Notes under the pieces: model-generated | The model's input: the letters and a program-made list of their open reading frames with translations, nothing else | What the model was told of the DNA's origin: nothing | Databases searched by the model: none | Program-made: the position numbers and the translations under genes | Source: a virus | Direction: 5' to 3' (one strand) | Length of the DNA: 64,000 nt | IMG/VR virus record: IMGVR_UViG_3300044993_000765 | Location: 1-64,000 of that record | In this document: positions 29,297-37,777 of the stretch, in pieces | Layout of the letters: each line of letters begins with the position of its first letter | Numbering within the stretch: position 1 is the stretch's first letter

Positions 29297-29798
29297 CCGA
29301 TGCTCGGCTCACCGCTCGCGCTGTCATCCCGCCGCACCGCACCCAGATCGTCATGGACGCCACCTCACAGCCGGCGACGGCCACGCGCCCGAGATACCAC
29401 CCTTCCGGCGCTTCGGTCAGATCATGGTCGATAACGAAGGTCGCGACTCCTCGCACGACGGATACCGCCGTGTAGGTCTTCGAGGGTGACGGCACGACAA
29501 CGGGCAACGCGCCCTCGCAAGGGCGACACGACGCGAGCGTCGGCGAGCACTTGCCACAGTCGTCGCAATTCGATTCCCCGCAGCCACCACATCCGCCCCA
29601 GCGGCCTTCCGTTACGTCATGCGCGCGCGGGCACGGCGGCGTGCAGGCATCCGCGCAGTCCAGCACGGGCTGACACACGCTTTCGCCCTTGCGGGTGACG
29701 GTCAAGGTCACGTTCGTCGCATCGACGGTCGCGCAGTCGCGCATCAACACGACTTGCAGGCGTTCGGTATTCGGCTCGACGATCAGCGGACGCGCCAT
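29283..29798 (-). CDS. Cysteine-rich putative virion protein
   Basis: 171 residues. Its middle part is unusually Cys-rich (ADACTPPC, GGCGGCGESNCDDCGKC, SCRPCEG), flanked by beta-type segments (LQVVLMRDCATV, TYTAVSVVRGVATFVIDHDL and a WYLGRVAVAG strand). It begins 10 bases before the adaptor gene ends and lies in the tail region. The Cys pairs could bind metal or form disulfides in the particle. No family is recognised. Confidence 0.6.
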   Translation of the reverse strand: MARPLIVEPNTERLQVVLMRDCATVDATNVTLTVTRKGESVCQPVLDCADACTPPCPRAHDVTEGRWGGCGGCGESNCDDCGKCSPTLASCRPCEGALPVVVPSPSKTYTAVSVVRGVATFVIDHDLTEAPEGWYLGRVAVAGCEVASMTIWVRCGGMTARAVSRASVTDV

Positions 29799-29807
29799 GC
29801 CGTTCTC

Positions 29808-30437
29808 CTACACCGCAAAATCGCCGCGTTCCAACACCATCATCCGCGCGCCGCCTGTGCGACCACGTAAGCGGCGCGTGCGGGCGCGCAGGATCTCGGC
29901 ATCGAAACGTTGGCCGTAGATGGTCGCTAAACGCGGATCGCTGAACGACTGTCCAGGCAAGAGCAGCACGTCTGCGAGCGCCCCCTCCACAAGCGCACGC
30001 CCCCACTCCTCGGCGAGTCGCGCATCGAGTCGGCACGCATCGTGGCGCGGGGCAGCCACATAACGCACGCGCAAGGTGTCGCAGGCATCGCCGTCACGAT
30101 CGGTCCAGACCGACACATCCGGCGTCTCCAACGCTTCCACCCGGAAGCCGCAGCCCGTTTCGATCACGTCGCGGCGCGGATCGAGCGGATCGCATCCGAT
30201 AGACACCGCGATCACGCGGACCACACGCTCGCACTCCGCCGGCACGACAGGATAATCGCGCACCCCGCAGGCCATCGGCAATCGCACCTCGCGCTCCAGC
30301 CAGCCGGTTGCTTCACAGAAGCGGATCGCCGTATCGCGCAGGTAGCTGTGCGCCGCCACATCCGGCAACCCCGGCGCGGCGGCCACGACTCTCGCCAGGA
30401 ACGGCGTGAAGTCGGTGAACCCCGGTCCACAGCTCAC
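29808..30437 (-). CDS. Putative head-to-tail joining protein
   Basis: 209 residues from GTG at 30437, which overlaps the stop of the preceding gene (GTGA). A longer in-frame ATG at 30602 would overlap that gene by 170 bases and is rejected. The protein starts SCGPGFTDFTPFLARVVAAA and has YLRDTAIRFCEATGW, typical of the small helical plus beta proteins that follow the podoviral adaptor. It ends in an Arg-rich tail (LRARTRRLRGRTGGARMM). Order and coupling point to a neck or tail-tube component; the family name is not certain. Confidence 0.6.
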   Translation of the reverse strand: MSCGPGFTDFTPFLARVVAAAPGLPDVAAHSYLRDTAIRFCEATGWLEREVRLPMACGVRDYPVVPAECERVVRVIAVSIGCDPLDPRRDVIETGCGFRVEALETPDVSVWTDRDGDACDTLRVRYVAAPRHDACRLDARLAEEWGRALVEGALADVLLLPGQSFSDPRLATIYGQRFDAEILRARTRRLRGRTGGARMMVLERGDFAV

Positions 30438-31144
30438 GGCTGCGCCCCTTCCGGCGCGCGCCCTGCCTGCGAGACGGCGACGAGCCGTTCCTTCACTTCG
30501 GACACGCCGAGCATCGCGTAGAAGTGCTGGCGATGGGAGTCCTGTTTGCCGAAGGACTGCGGCGACTCCATATCGACGCTGTAGGCGCGGTACAGCATCC
30601 ACTCGACAAGCGCATTATGCATGCGCGCGGGCGTCACCAGTCGGCCGTTGCGCGGGTCTGCATCGTCGAGGTGCGCGACCGTAATCGGCTCGGGGGCTTG
30701 CTGGCACACCAGAACGATGGAATAGGTCCGACCATCCTCCGGCACGGGAGGATCGACGAAGAACGCCATCGGGTCCTGCGGCGTGAAGCTGTAGCCGCGT
30801 ACGCTGTAGTCGCCGCAGACACTGATCGGGGCGCATCCGGTACCTGCGAACGCCTGCAACAGTCCGTCATCGACCTTGCGCGCGCGATCGGCCTTGCCTG
30901 TCGACCCGATAATCTTCTGCAATTGGCATCCCTCAGGCAACGGTCCCTGTCGCGCGCCAGGCGACAAGGTCAGTTCCGAAGTGTTCGCGTACAACTCTGG
31001 CCGATACAGGTAAACCTGTCGCTGCGCATCGTTGAGGTACTCCAGAAGATCCTCGCGAGGCCAGCGGGTATGCGCATAACCGGGCTCTGCATCGTTGAGG
31101 AGCCGTGAGACCTCCAGGATCAGATGTCTGGCGTATCCGCTCAC
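30434..31144 (-). CDS. Phage adaptor protein, DUF6682-like
   Basis: 236 residues from GTG at 31144, overlapping the stop of the previous gene (GTGA). The N-terminus HLILEVSRLLNDAEPGY followed by WPREDLLEYLNDAQRQV fits the head-tail adaptor proteins now labelled DUF6682. The middle is beta-rich (LPEGCQLQKIIGSTGK), and a helical end has ALVEWMLYRAYSVDMES and HRQHFYAMLG. Adaptors bind under the portal ring. It is coupled to the next gene by another 4-base overlap. Confidence 0.7.
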   Translation of the reverse strand: MSGYARHLILEVSRLLNDAEPGYAHTRWPREDLLEYLNDAQRQVYLYRPELYANTSELTLSPGARQGPLPEGCQLQKIIGSTGKADRARKVDDGLLQAFAGTGCAPISVCGDYSVRGYSFTPQDPMAFFVDPPVPEDGRTYSIVLVCQQAPEPITVAHLDDADPRNGRLVTPARMHNALVEWMLYRAYSVDMESPQSFGKQDSHRQHFYAMLGVSEVKERLVAVSQAGRAPEGAQP

Positions 31145-31602
31145 AGCAATTGCGCCCCGCTTTCCCCACCATCGATTCTCTCGTTGCGCTTGGCCACTGC
31201 ACTACGTGCCGCCTGTCCCGTGCGGTTGAACACATCCTCGAATCCGCCTTCGATGCCACTGGTCGCGATGCCAAGGGGATTGCCCATGACATCGGTCTCG
31301 ATTGTGGGCACTGTGAGGATGGTCCCGACCTTTCGGATCGGATCCCCAGCCGGCTCGAAATCGACACCGTTGGTCGTGAAGCCCGGAGTCAGACCGGGAA
31401 TCAACTCGAACTCGTCGTCGCGCGGGTAAAGGTGTCCGTGTTCGTCCTGGAATACCATCATCGGCTCCCCCGTGTGGTGGAGATTGCGATGCATGTCCAA
31501 GGACACCGGCTGTGTATCCGGAATCAGGATCTGAGGCGAACCGAAGTTCGTCACCTGCCTATCTGCCTGCTGGGCAGGCGCCGATGGGGATTGATCGTTC
31601 AT
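31141..31602 (-). CDS. Hypothetical virion-operon protein
   Basis: 153 residues, acidic and Pro/Gly-rich with little hydrophobic core: QILIPDTQPVSLDMHRN, FQDEHGHLYPRDDEFELIPG and a helical end (NRTGQAARSAVAKRNERI). It is first in the adaptor transcription unit, just after the terminator at 31620, and overlaps the adaptor gene by 4 bases. No family is recognised. Confidence 0.6.
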   Translation of the reverse strand: MNDQSPSAPAQQADRQVTNFGSPQILIPDTQPVSLDMHRNLHHTGEPMMVFQDEHGHLYPRDDEFELIPGLTPGFTTNGVDFEPAGDPIRKVGTILTVPTIETDVMGNPLGIATSGIEGGFEDVFNRTGQAARSAVAKRNERIDGGESGAQLL

Positions 31603-31619
31603 GAAAGATTCCTTTGGAC

Positions 31620-31646
31620 AAAAGAAAAGCCCCGCTTACGCAGGGC
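31620..31646 (-). terminator. Rho-independent terminator after lipase effector
   Basis: On the minus strand a 7-bp stem (GCCCTGC/GCGGGGC, one G-U pair) with loop GTAA is followed by TTTTCTTTT. It lies 36 bases past the effector stop and before the adaptor operon, so the effector/immunity pair is a separate unit. Confidence 0.8.
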
Positions 31647-31681
31647 CGGGTAGAATTTCGTTCACTTGGAACGCAGCATTG

Positions 31682-34180
31682 TCATCCGCCGCCATCGCCG
31701 CCGCTATCGGCAGGCGGAGCCATCGTTCGCGAACCGATCCGCATCACCGGCCCACTCGGGCTGTCCAGACCTGCCGCCTCGGTTCGCGCCTGCTCCTGAG
31801 TCAGCGCCTCTTGGCGAGTCATCTGCACGTTTTGCGCAATCGCCGATGACTGCTCGATCGACTGCGAGAGCGCATGTTCCAGATTGATCGGAATTCTGCG
31901 GTGCGCCGGACTGTCGAGATCTCCCTGTACGATGAACAGGGTCTCAGGGCGTCCCGTCTGCGGATCGATGCGGCTGCTCGGCACGACATGATCGATGCCG
32001 GAGAAGTTCCATCCCTTGGCGGACAACGCCTCGGCGACAACGGAGGCGCCCAATGTCGCGCGCTCGTGCTGCGTCAGCCCCATACCGGGCGCGGTCTCGA
32101 TCCTCGACAATGCAGTCTGTGCCTGGAGGTAAAGCAGGTGCGCGGCGTGCCCGGGTTCGTTCAGCAGCGAAGGTTGCGGCGGGGTCCGGGTGTCTTCGCC
32201 GTGCAGCGCCTCCGACTCAGTCTCCGTCGGCTTTTTCCCGGGCGACGCCAGCGAAGGGTATTTCGCCATCAGCGCGGACTCGTATGCCTCCACCTTCGCT
32301 TCCACACTCGGTACCACCGTATCGTTGAGGTGCCGCTGGAACGACTCCATGCCGCTTCCGATGCCTTCCCTTACCACATAAGCCGTTTTGGGGGCCGCAC
32401 CAGGTAGGGCATGCGCTGCGACGGCATTCTCCTTGAGCGCATAGCCCGCAACCGCAGCCGCGCCTGCTACCGGCGCATACTCGCTTACCTGCGCCAGCCT
32501 GTCACTGGCGATCTCCAGTACTTCACTCAGCGACTTGCCCGCGTAGATCGTGGCATCACCCTGCAGTCGTGCACCCTTCACCGCCACCGTGTCCAGCACA
32601 TCGGCCACGGCGTCCGCGTTCTGCCGTATCGCTGCGGCGTCCTGGTTGGCGTCGCGCAGTGCCTGACCGGCTTCGGCCCGATTGCGCTGTCGCGCCTCGG
32701 TGCCGTCACGCTGCAGATCGTCCGCACGGCGGTCCGCCCAACGCTGTAGGCCGTCCGGCAGAAGGTCGATATCGCCGATGTTGCGCAGGACGCCGGCCCC
32801 GGCTGCCGCACTGCGCGCCCTCACTTCGCCCTGAAGCAGATCGATAGACGCCTCGATCGTGCCGGCGATTTCGCGGACATCCGACGAAGCCTCGCCGCTG
32901 GTGCGCACACCGGCCGCGGTCGCGCGCCCCAGGGCACGGCCTGCCTGCGCCTGAAGCTCACCCGCGAGGTTCGCGGCTGCGCGCACGCCATCGCTCTGCG
33001 CATTCAACGACGATGCATACAGCTTGCCGCCGACTTCGGCCCACTCACCGACTTCATTGCCCACACGCGCCGCCGCTGCCTCACGATGCGCGAGGTCCAG
33101 CAACGGACCAGCGAAGCTGGACACACCGGAGAAACTCGGCACGTCCGGACGCGGCACCAGCGCGCTATTGGGGTCGTCGGGGTCGCTGCGCTGCATCGGT
33201 CGCATCGGGACCACGCGCCCCGACGCCAGCGGCATGTCGCGCAGCAAGGTTTCGGTGTCGCCAGTCGCCAACTGGTCCACGAACGCACCGAACGAGACGC
33301 GCGCATGCGGCGGCATCATGTGTTCGACCCGCGCCTTCAGCTCGTCGCGCACCTCGTCGGGCACGTTCTGCAGGATGGTCGCACTGTGCCGCATCACCTC
33401 GGCCAGTTGCCGGTTGTGGAACGCATCCAGGCGATCGACGTTGTAGACCACGCCATCGCTGAGCACCTCGCCCTGGACTTGGTAGGCAAGAATGTGCGCA
33501 TTCGGATCGTAGAGTCGCGCACCTGGATTGCGGTCGACAAAATCGCGGGCGGTATCGGGATGCAGCGGCGCCGCATTGAACGTCACGGCACGTTCGCCGC
33601 TGACCGATACGGCCGCCGAGGCCAGGCCCCCTCCGAGAGAGTGGCCGGTGTAATCGACACGCACTCCAAACTGCCTGAAATCTCTCGCCAGCTCCATTGC
33701 GCGATCGTAGTAGTCGGTACGCGAGCCTATCGTCTGCGGCCCGTTGATGCCTGCGAAGTCTTCGAGCGTCGTGTCGCGCGTGGTGCCGTCCGCGAGTTCG
33801 ATCGGCCCGGAAGACCCTTTGAAGGCCACCGTGGGCTTGAAGCCCGGCCCAAGAATCTCCAGATCGGGCAGGTAGATCTCGGCGCGGAAACCTGATCGCT
33901 CTGGCTTCAGATACTTCGTGATCGCATCATTGTCAAGATGCGAAAAAGCAGTAACTTGCTGGCGCAAAAGATCAAGATTTTCACTGCCGCGTATCCATCC
34001 CGCCGGTGGCTGACCTTCGCCTGCTGCAGAAAGGTAGACGTCCTGGCCCAGGTAGGACATTTCAGCGTCGTAGTGCAACGATTGTAGCTTCTGCAGATCG
34101 GCCAGTGCCTCTGGTGTCCCAATGGATTGCAGCCGTTCACGGAGGACGCGACGGTGTTCCAGCTCTGTGGGGGACGTCAT
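31682..34180 (-). CDS. X-Tfe: lipase effector with C-terminal XVIPCD
   Basis: 832 residues. A class 3 lipase domain occupies about residues 100-290, with the nucleophile elbow GHSLGGG (Ser near 180). Alpha-helical segments follow, with a hydrophobic stretch (YAPVAGAAAVAGYALKENAV). The XVIPCD occupies about 670-800: EPGHAAHLLYLQAQ, LTQHERATLGA, IDHVVPSSRID, LFIVQGDLDSPAHRRIPI, ALSQSIEQSSAIAQ. XVIPCD binds VirD4 and marks Xanthomonadales T4SS effectors that kill rival bacteria. The lipase would attack membrane phospholipids of the target. The tail after the domain is Gly-rich (SGGDGGG). Its start overlaps the stop of the lipoprotein gene (ATGA), the usual immunity-then-effector order. The position inside a prophage is unusual. 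Confidence 0.88.
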   Translation of the reverse strand: MTSPTELEHRRVLRERLQSIGTPEALADLQKLQSLHYDAEMSYLGQDVYLSAAGEGQPPAGWIRGSENLDLLRQQVTAFSHLDNDAITKYLKPERSGFRAEIYLPDLEILGPGFKPTVAFKGSSGPIELADGTTRDTTLEDFAGINGPQTIGSRTDYYDRAMELARDFRQFGVRVDYTGHSLGGGLASAAVSVSGERAVTFNAAPLHPDTARDFVDRNPGARLYDPNAHILAYQVQGEVLSDGVVYNVDRLDAFHNRQLAEVMRHSATILQNVPDEVRDELKARVEHMMPPHARVSFGAFVDQLATGDTETLLRDMPLASGRVVPMRPMQRSDPDDPNSALVPRPDVPSFSGVSSFAGPLLDLAHREAAAARVGNEVGEWAEVGGKLYASSLNAQSDGVRAAANLAGELQAQAGRALGRATAAGVRTSGEASSDVREIAGTIEASIDLLQGEVRARSAAAGAGVLRNIGDIDLLPDGLQRWADRRADDLQRDGTEARQRNRAEAGQALRDANQDAAAIRQNADAVADVLDTVAVKGARLQGDATIYAGKSLSEVLEIASDRLAQVSEYAPVAGAAAVAGYALKENAVAAHALPGAAPKTAYVVREGIGSGMESFQRHLNDTVVPSVEAKVEAYESALMAKYPSLASPGKKPTETESEALHGEDTRTPPQPSLLNEPGHAAHLLYLQAQTALSRIETAPGMGLTQHERATLGASVVAEALSAKGWNFSGIDHVVPSSRIDPQTGRPETLFIVQGDLDSPAHRRIPINLEHALSQSIEQSSAIAQNVQMTRQEALTQEQARTEAAGLDSPSGPVMRIGSRTMAPPADSGGDGGG

Positions 34181-35064
34181 GGGTTCCCCTCATCGAGTTC
34201 TGGCAACAGGACTTTCGACTCGTCTGTTTCAAATCCGAATGCCTCCCGATCCCGCCGGTAGTGGTCCGGCAACGGGGGGCGCTTGAATCCCTTGTTCAGC
34301 ACCCACTGCTGGCACTTGATCTGCCATTCCCGTCCTTCTCCCGGATCCATGGGTTTCCAGAAAATGGACTCCATTATCAGCGATCGGTGGCTCTGGCCCG
34401 GCGGCAAAAAATTTCTAGGATTTGGGTCTGCTCCCTTTTGCAGCAGCCAGTAAGCTTTCTTGAACGCACCACGGCTAGAATAATTATGAAGAATTGTCCC
34501 GATGCCAGTGATGGCGTTGACATCAGCCCCACGCTCAACCAGTAGCTGCACGTTCTGCCACTGGTCCTGCCAGATAAAGGCTTGAAAGAGCAGCGTCTCA
34601 TTGTTGACATTCCGTGTATTCGGATCGCCGCCGTGATCGAGCAGATGACGCAGATAGATGGGGTCTTCCTGCTTCGCTGCCCATACCAGAGCATTGTCAT
34701 TGTTCCGCGCGGGACGATCTGGCGACACGGGATAAGGCAACGCCGCATTCGGATCTGCGTCGTTCTCCAGCATCGCCTTCAACCCCTCCGGATTTTTGGT
34801 GAAGATCGGCCACGCCAGCAGCGGCATGCCTTCGGGCGAGAAATGCTTGTCCGGATCGACGCCCTCCTCCTTCATCAGCCGACGCACCTCGGCGGCATCG
34901 CCAAATTCCGCGGCGACCGCCAATGCCTGGGCGCCCTTGTCCGGGTACCACGTCTCCAGGCTGCGGGTGTGCGCCGATTTGGCGGCAGGAGGCAGCGGCT
35001 CCAGCAGGCAGCCGCTGATTGTCATTTGCACCAGCAATAGGACAACAACCAGCAGAGCCTTCAC
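34177..35064 (-). CDS. Ankyrin-repeat lipoprotein, presumed immunity to the lipase effector
   Basis: 295 residues from GTG at 35064, with AAGGA 8 bases upstream. This start gives a textbook lipoprotein signal (KALLVVVLLLVQMTISGC, lipobox Cys at residue 19), whereas the ATG at 35100 adds a charged leader without a good ribosome site. The mature part has at least four ankyrin repeats (AALAVAAEFGDAAEVRRLMKE type; DNALVWAAKQEDPIYLRHLL; ADVNAITGIGTILHNY; GADPNPRNF). Periplasmic ankyrin lipoproteins serve as immunity partners of several lipase effectors. Coupled translation with the effector supports that role here. It is AT-richer than the phage genes. Confidence 0.8.
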   Translation of the reverse strand: MKALLVVVLLLVQMTISGCLLEPLPPAAKSAHTRSLETWYPDKGAQALAVAAEFGDAAEVRRLMKEEGVDPDKHFSPEGMPLLAWPIFTKNPEGLKAMLENDADPNAALPYPVSPDRPARNNDNALVWAAKQEDPIYLRHLLDHGGDPNTRNVNNETLLFQAFIWQDQWQNVQLLVERGADVNAITGIGTILHNYSSRGAFKKAYWLLQKGADPNPRNFLPPGQSHRSLIMESIFWKPMDPGEGREWQIKCQQWVLNKGFKRPPLPDHYRRDREAFGFETDESKVLLPELDEGNP

Positions 35065-35210
35065 ATGCAGTTCCTTTTTGAGTAGAGGAGGCGGTTTCAT
35101 TGACGGTATCGCCCTTTTCTCATCGATACGATCCGTTTCGAGATACCCATTCCCTGTTTCAAGGCGGCATTCGGATACACATTACTGCCATAGACGGTCC
35201 TCGATTTCGT

Positions 35211-35750
35211 TCACGGGCTCCCGAAAACAACATTCGGTATATCTTCGCGCATCGCCCCTTGCCTGCCGCGCTGAATGTACATGATTTCCTGCCAGATTTC
35301 CTCGCCCATCGATCTGCTGAATGCGACACCGAGACGATAGCTCTCCTGCATTTGCTTCGGTGAATTTTCGACCAGCTTGCGGCCCAACGGAGACGAAAAG
35401 AATGCAATCAGTCCTCTGATGTCATCGCGGCTATAGTGCCGGTCGTAAAGCGCGGCCATGATCTCCATCAACTCCGGAAGTCTTCTCTCCATGACACGCT
35501 CAGAAACGGCCCTGTAATCCCGTGAGAGGGGTTTTGCAGACGCGCCGGCGTCGTCGCCCCCTTCTCCAGCGCGCATGGATTTCTCCGTTTCCTCGAACAT
35601 CATTTGATACATCCGCCTGAAGCTCTCCTCCTCATTCGTAAGTTTCATCAGCCTCACAATATCCGCATGTTTTTCGCCGGCAGCGTCCTGCGCAGACGCG
35701 ACCGGCATCACGCATATGAGTAGCAGCGCAGTCAGCCATCCCGCCAGCAT
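35211..35750 (-). CDS. Secreted DUF2059-family protein
   Basis: 179 residues from the ATG at 35750 (AGGAG 10 bases upstream), giving a signal peptide LAGWLTALLLICVMPVASA cut before QD. The mature protein is helical with the DUF2059 core LYDRHYSRDDIRGLIAFFSS, then PLGRKLVENSPKQMQES. DUF2059 proteins are periplasmic and of unknown role. It precedes the immunity lipoprotein by about 150 bases in the same direction and may be part of the same cargo; a role in protection is only a guess. Confidence 0.7.
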   Translation of the reverse strand: MLAGWLTALLLICVMPVASAQDAAGEKHADIVRLMKLTNEEESFRRMYQMMFEETEKSMRAGEGGDDAGASAKPLSRDYRAVSERVMERRLPELMEIMAALYDRHYSRDDIRGLIAFFSSPLGRKLVENSPKQMQESYRLGVAFSRSMGEEIWQEIMYIQRGRQGAMREDIPNVVFGSP

Positions 35751-36005
35751 GTATTTGATTCTCCTGTGACTTGTAACGTCGCGGCCTTGCGTCCCGCCCA
35801 TGTCTTCCCCCATTAAGGTTTCTGCTTGGTTTGCAATACCAAATGATTCATGATCGCGTGCTTGATCGGTACCGCTTGTTCAGCACAGCACCCACAGCGC
35901 CGCCGCCAGAGCGCATTTGCCCGACCATTCCAGTATCTGCGGCCATTTTTTTCGCCACGACCACCACCACTTATCCGGTCGCATACAGATTGTCTGTCGC
36001 CGCAT

Positions 36006-36452
36006 TCATGCCGCTGCGCGGGGAGAGGCCGACAGGTTCACATGCCGCATCCATTCGCCCATCGTGATCTGCGGGGGGCATTTCCCTGCCGCGATCTGCT
36101 TCTTCAGACGGATTTCTTCGCGATCTACCGCTATCGATCGAGGCGCGACTACCCCGATGCGCACCTGCCTGTTGCGCAGTGCCGAAAAACCTAGATATGT
36201 CGGCTTGAACGAGACGCTGACATCTGCGTCTCCCACCTCAAAGCGATCCTGGCTTAGCAGGGTGAGGAGATAGAAAGAGGTCCCGTCGCCCAGAGCCGCG
36301 CCTCGCATTTTCACGCCGTTGACGATCAGCGGTACCGAAGGGGGCGCGAGCACACCCAGCATGACGTGGTAGCACAGCTTGTCGTAGACGGTGAGACAGA
36401 TACTGTCTCCGATGTATATCGTCTCGCCCACCCTGCGCGTGAGGATTAGCAT
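36006..36452 (-). CDS. Tandem CsrA-like RNA-binding protein (cassette 1)
   Basis: 148 residues containing two CsrA-like halves in one chain. Half 1, residues ~1-45: MLILTRRVGETIYIGD...HVMLGVLAPPSVPLIV. Half 2, residues ~68-130: FYLLTLLSQDRFEVGD...RQVRIGVVAPRSIAVDREEI. Classical CsrA is a ~60-residue homodimer that binds GGA motifs near ribosome sites, with each site made by beta-1 of one subunit and beta-5 of the other. Here half 1 keeps the beta-1 RR but has lost the beta-5 Arg, while half 2 keeps VDREEI but has lost RR. One composite site should therefore remain. The start at 36452 overlaps the previous stop by 7 bases; the upstream in-frame ATG at 36482 would add residues foreign to CsrA. 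Confidence 0.8.
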   Translation of the reverse strand: MLILTRRVGETIYIGDSICLTVYDKLCYHVMLGVLAPPSVPLIVNGVKMRGAALGDGTSFYLLTLLSQDRFEVGDADVSVSFKPTYLGFSALRNRQVRIGVVAPRSIAVDREEIRLKKQIAAGKCPPQITMGEWMRHVNLSASPRAAA

Positions 36453-36856
36453 CGCGTGCTCTCCTGCCGTGGCATTGCCCACTGTTGTGCCATATCTGAC
36501 GGATCGGCATCGCCCGTGTGCTCGTAACTGACACGAATTGCTGCGGGCGTCGCAATCCCGACATGAACACAGTCCACGCAGTCTGCAGCCAGCGATACGA
36601 CATCGCCAGGCAGCCAGATCGCGATGAGGATGTCGTCGATACGAAAACGGCGGACACGTCGAAGCGAGAAGTAGTAAGCCTGTCTGTCATTCGACATCGA
36701 TAGAGGACTGATCGTCGCACCATCGAAAAGCAGTTCCGACCCAACGGGCGCGAATACGCTGACCGCGATCCGATCCTTTTCCCGTCCGCTGACCGCGACC
36801 TGCACGTCATTGCCGACATGGACCACCCCTCCCAATTTGCAGGTCATCACCAACAT
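36446..36856 (-). CDS. Diverged tandem CsrA-like protein (cassette 1)
   Basis: 136 residues from the ATG at 36856 (GGGAG 9 bases upstream). Half 1: MLVMTCKLGGVVHVGNDVQV then IAVSVFAPVGSELLF. Half 2: YYFSLRRVRRFRIDDILIAI...VHVGIATPAAIRV. The CsrA layout of beta strands and the (I/V)GxxAP turn is still visible in both halves, but the key RNA contacts are changed (TCK in place of TRR, SYEH in place of HREE). It closely parallels the first gene of cassette 2 (shared MTC, FSL, WLPGDVV, VHxGIA). It may bind other RNA or act as a partner or antagonist of the conserved one. First gene of the leftward unit, divergent from the repressor. Confidence 0.7.
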   Translation of the reverse strand: MLVMTCKLGGVVHVGNDVQVAVSGREKDRIAVSVFAPVGSELLFDGATISPLSMSNDRQAYYFSLRRVRRFRIDDILIAIWLPGDVVSLAADCVDCVHVGIATPAAIRVSYEHTGDADPSDMAQQWAMPRQESTRC

Positions 36857-36921
36857 GCGTCCAAGCTCCCTGTTCAGTGAGCGCGACATGGCAGGGCCAC
36901 CCCGCCCGTCATAACTCAGGG

Positions 36922-36954
36922 ACCAAAATACACCATTGGTTTATTATAATGCAA
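36922..36954. promoter_or_regulatory. Divergent promoter/operator of cassette 1
   Basis: On the minus strand a -35 TTGCAT (36949-36954) and a -10 TATTTT (36925-36930) with 18 bases between could drive the CsrA-like genes. On the plus strand TATAAT at 36945-36950 could be the -10 of the repressor gene, though no good -35 is seen. An inverted repeat ACCAA(N9)TTGGT at 36922-36940 overlaps the leftward -10 and is a candidate repressor site. Confidence 0.45.
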
Positions 36955-37023
36955 CCGTGGTCTTTACATCTCCCGGCTCACGTCGTCTAATCCCTGCCGC
37001 CCCTCCTCTCCGACCCGGCTCCC

Positions 37024-37674
37024 ATGGATTCCTTCGCCCAGGCTCTTTCCGACGCCATCGACGACTCCGGCATGCGTGGTGACTTCATCGCCAAGCAGGT
37101 CGGCACGACTGCGAACCGCCTTTCGCAGTGGAAGAACGGTCGTCGACCAGTGCCGGCGCACTACGCGCCCACGCTCGCCGCCGTGCTCGAAGTGCCGCCG
37201 GAAAGGATCAGCAGCGCATATGCAAAAGTGATCGAAGCTGGGCTTTCGATTGATTCTGCAAATCGATCAACACCGATACCGAGCGGCAACGTCCGTATCC
37301 CGAGGCTCGCCGATTTCGGTCGACCCGAAGCTATGGACGACTGCTATCTCCTTGAAGTCATTGCGCGTCGGAAGCTGGGGACCACACCTGTCGATGACTG
37401 CCGCTGGGCTCTGCAGCCCAATGCGGCCATGTCGCCGCTGATCGAGCGGGACTGCGTGCTGCTCATCGATACGCGCGTCACCCGCCATGCCGACATCATG
37501 GACGGGGCGGTGTATGCATTCACCCTCTGGGGACGATCTGATGTCCGCCGGATCTTCGTCAGGCGAGATCAGTTGCTGCTGGCTGCCCATAGCTCTGAAG
37601 TCGAGCGCATCGAAGTCCATGGCGATGATTTGGCTGATCTCCATCTGCATGGCATGGTTGTGGGCTGGCTTTGA
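37024..37674 (+). CDS. CI-like repressor with HTH and degenerate S24 domain (cassette 1)
   Basis: 216 residues. Helix-turn-helix near residues 8-50: ALSDAIDDSGMRGDFIAKQVG, then TTANRLSQWKNGRRPVP. The C-terminal ~110 residues have the LexA/CI S24 fold (LQPNAAMSPLIERDCVLLID, DIMDGAVYAFTLWG, HLHGMVVGWL). At the catalytic Ser position (GDSM in LexA) it reads NAAM, and the catalytic Lys is Arg (DVRRIFV). RecA-driven self-cleavage should thus be impossible. It is a dimerising repressor, probably of the divergent CsrA-like genes. No clear ribosome site precedes the ATG. The paralogue in cassette 2 is recognisably similar throughout. Confidence 0.85.
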   Translation: MDSFAQALSDAIDDSGMRGDFIAKQVGTTANRLSQWKNGRRPVPAHYAPTLAAVLEVPPERISSAYAKVIEAGLSIDSANRSTPIPSGNVRIPRLADFGRPEAMDDCYLLEVIARRKLGTTPVDDCRWALQPNAAMSPLIERDCVLLIDTRVTRHADIMDGAVYAFTLWGRSDVRRIFVRRDQLLLAAHSSEVERIEVHGDDLADLHLHGMVVGWL

Positions 37675-37777
37675 AAGCCCGCAAGCTTGCGACTTCCGGC
37701 GCAGTTTGCTTTACGATCCGTAGCAGTCCACAAATTCGGGACCGGCAAGCGGCGCCAGGACGCAGGGGAACTGAGGC

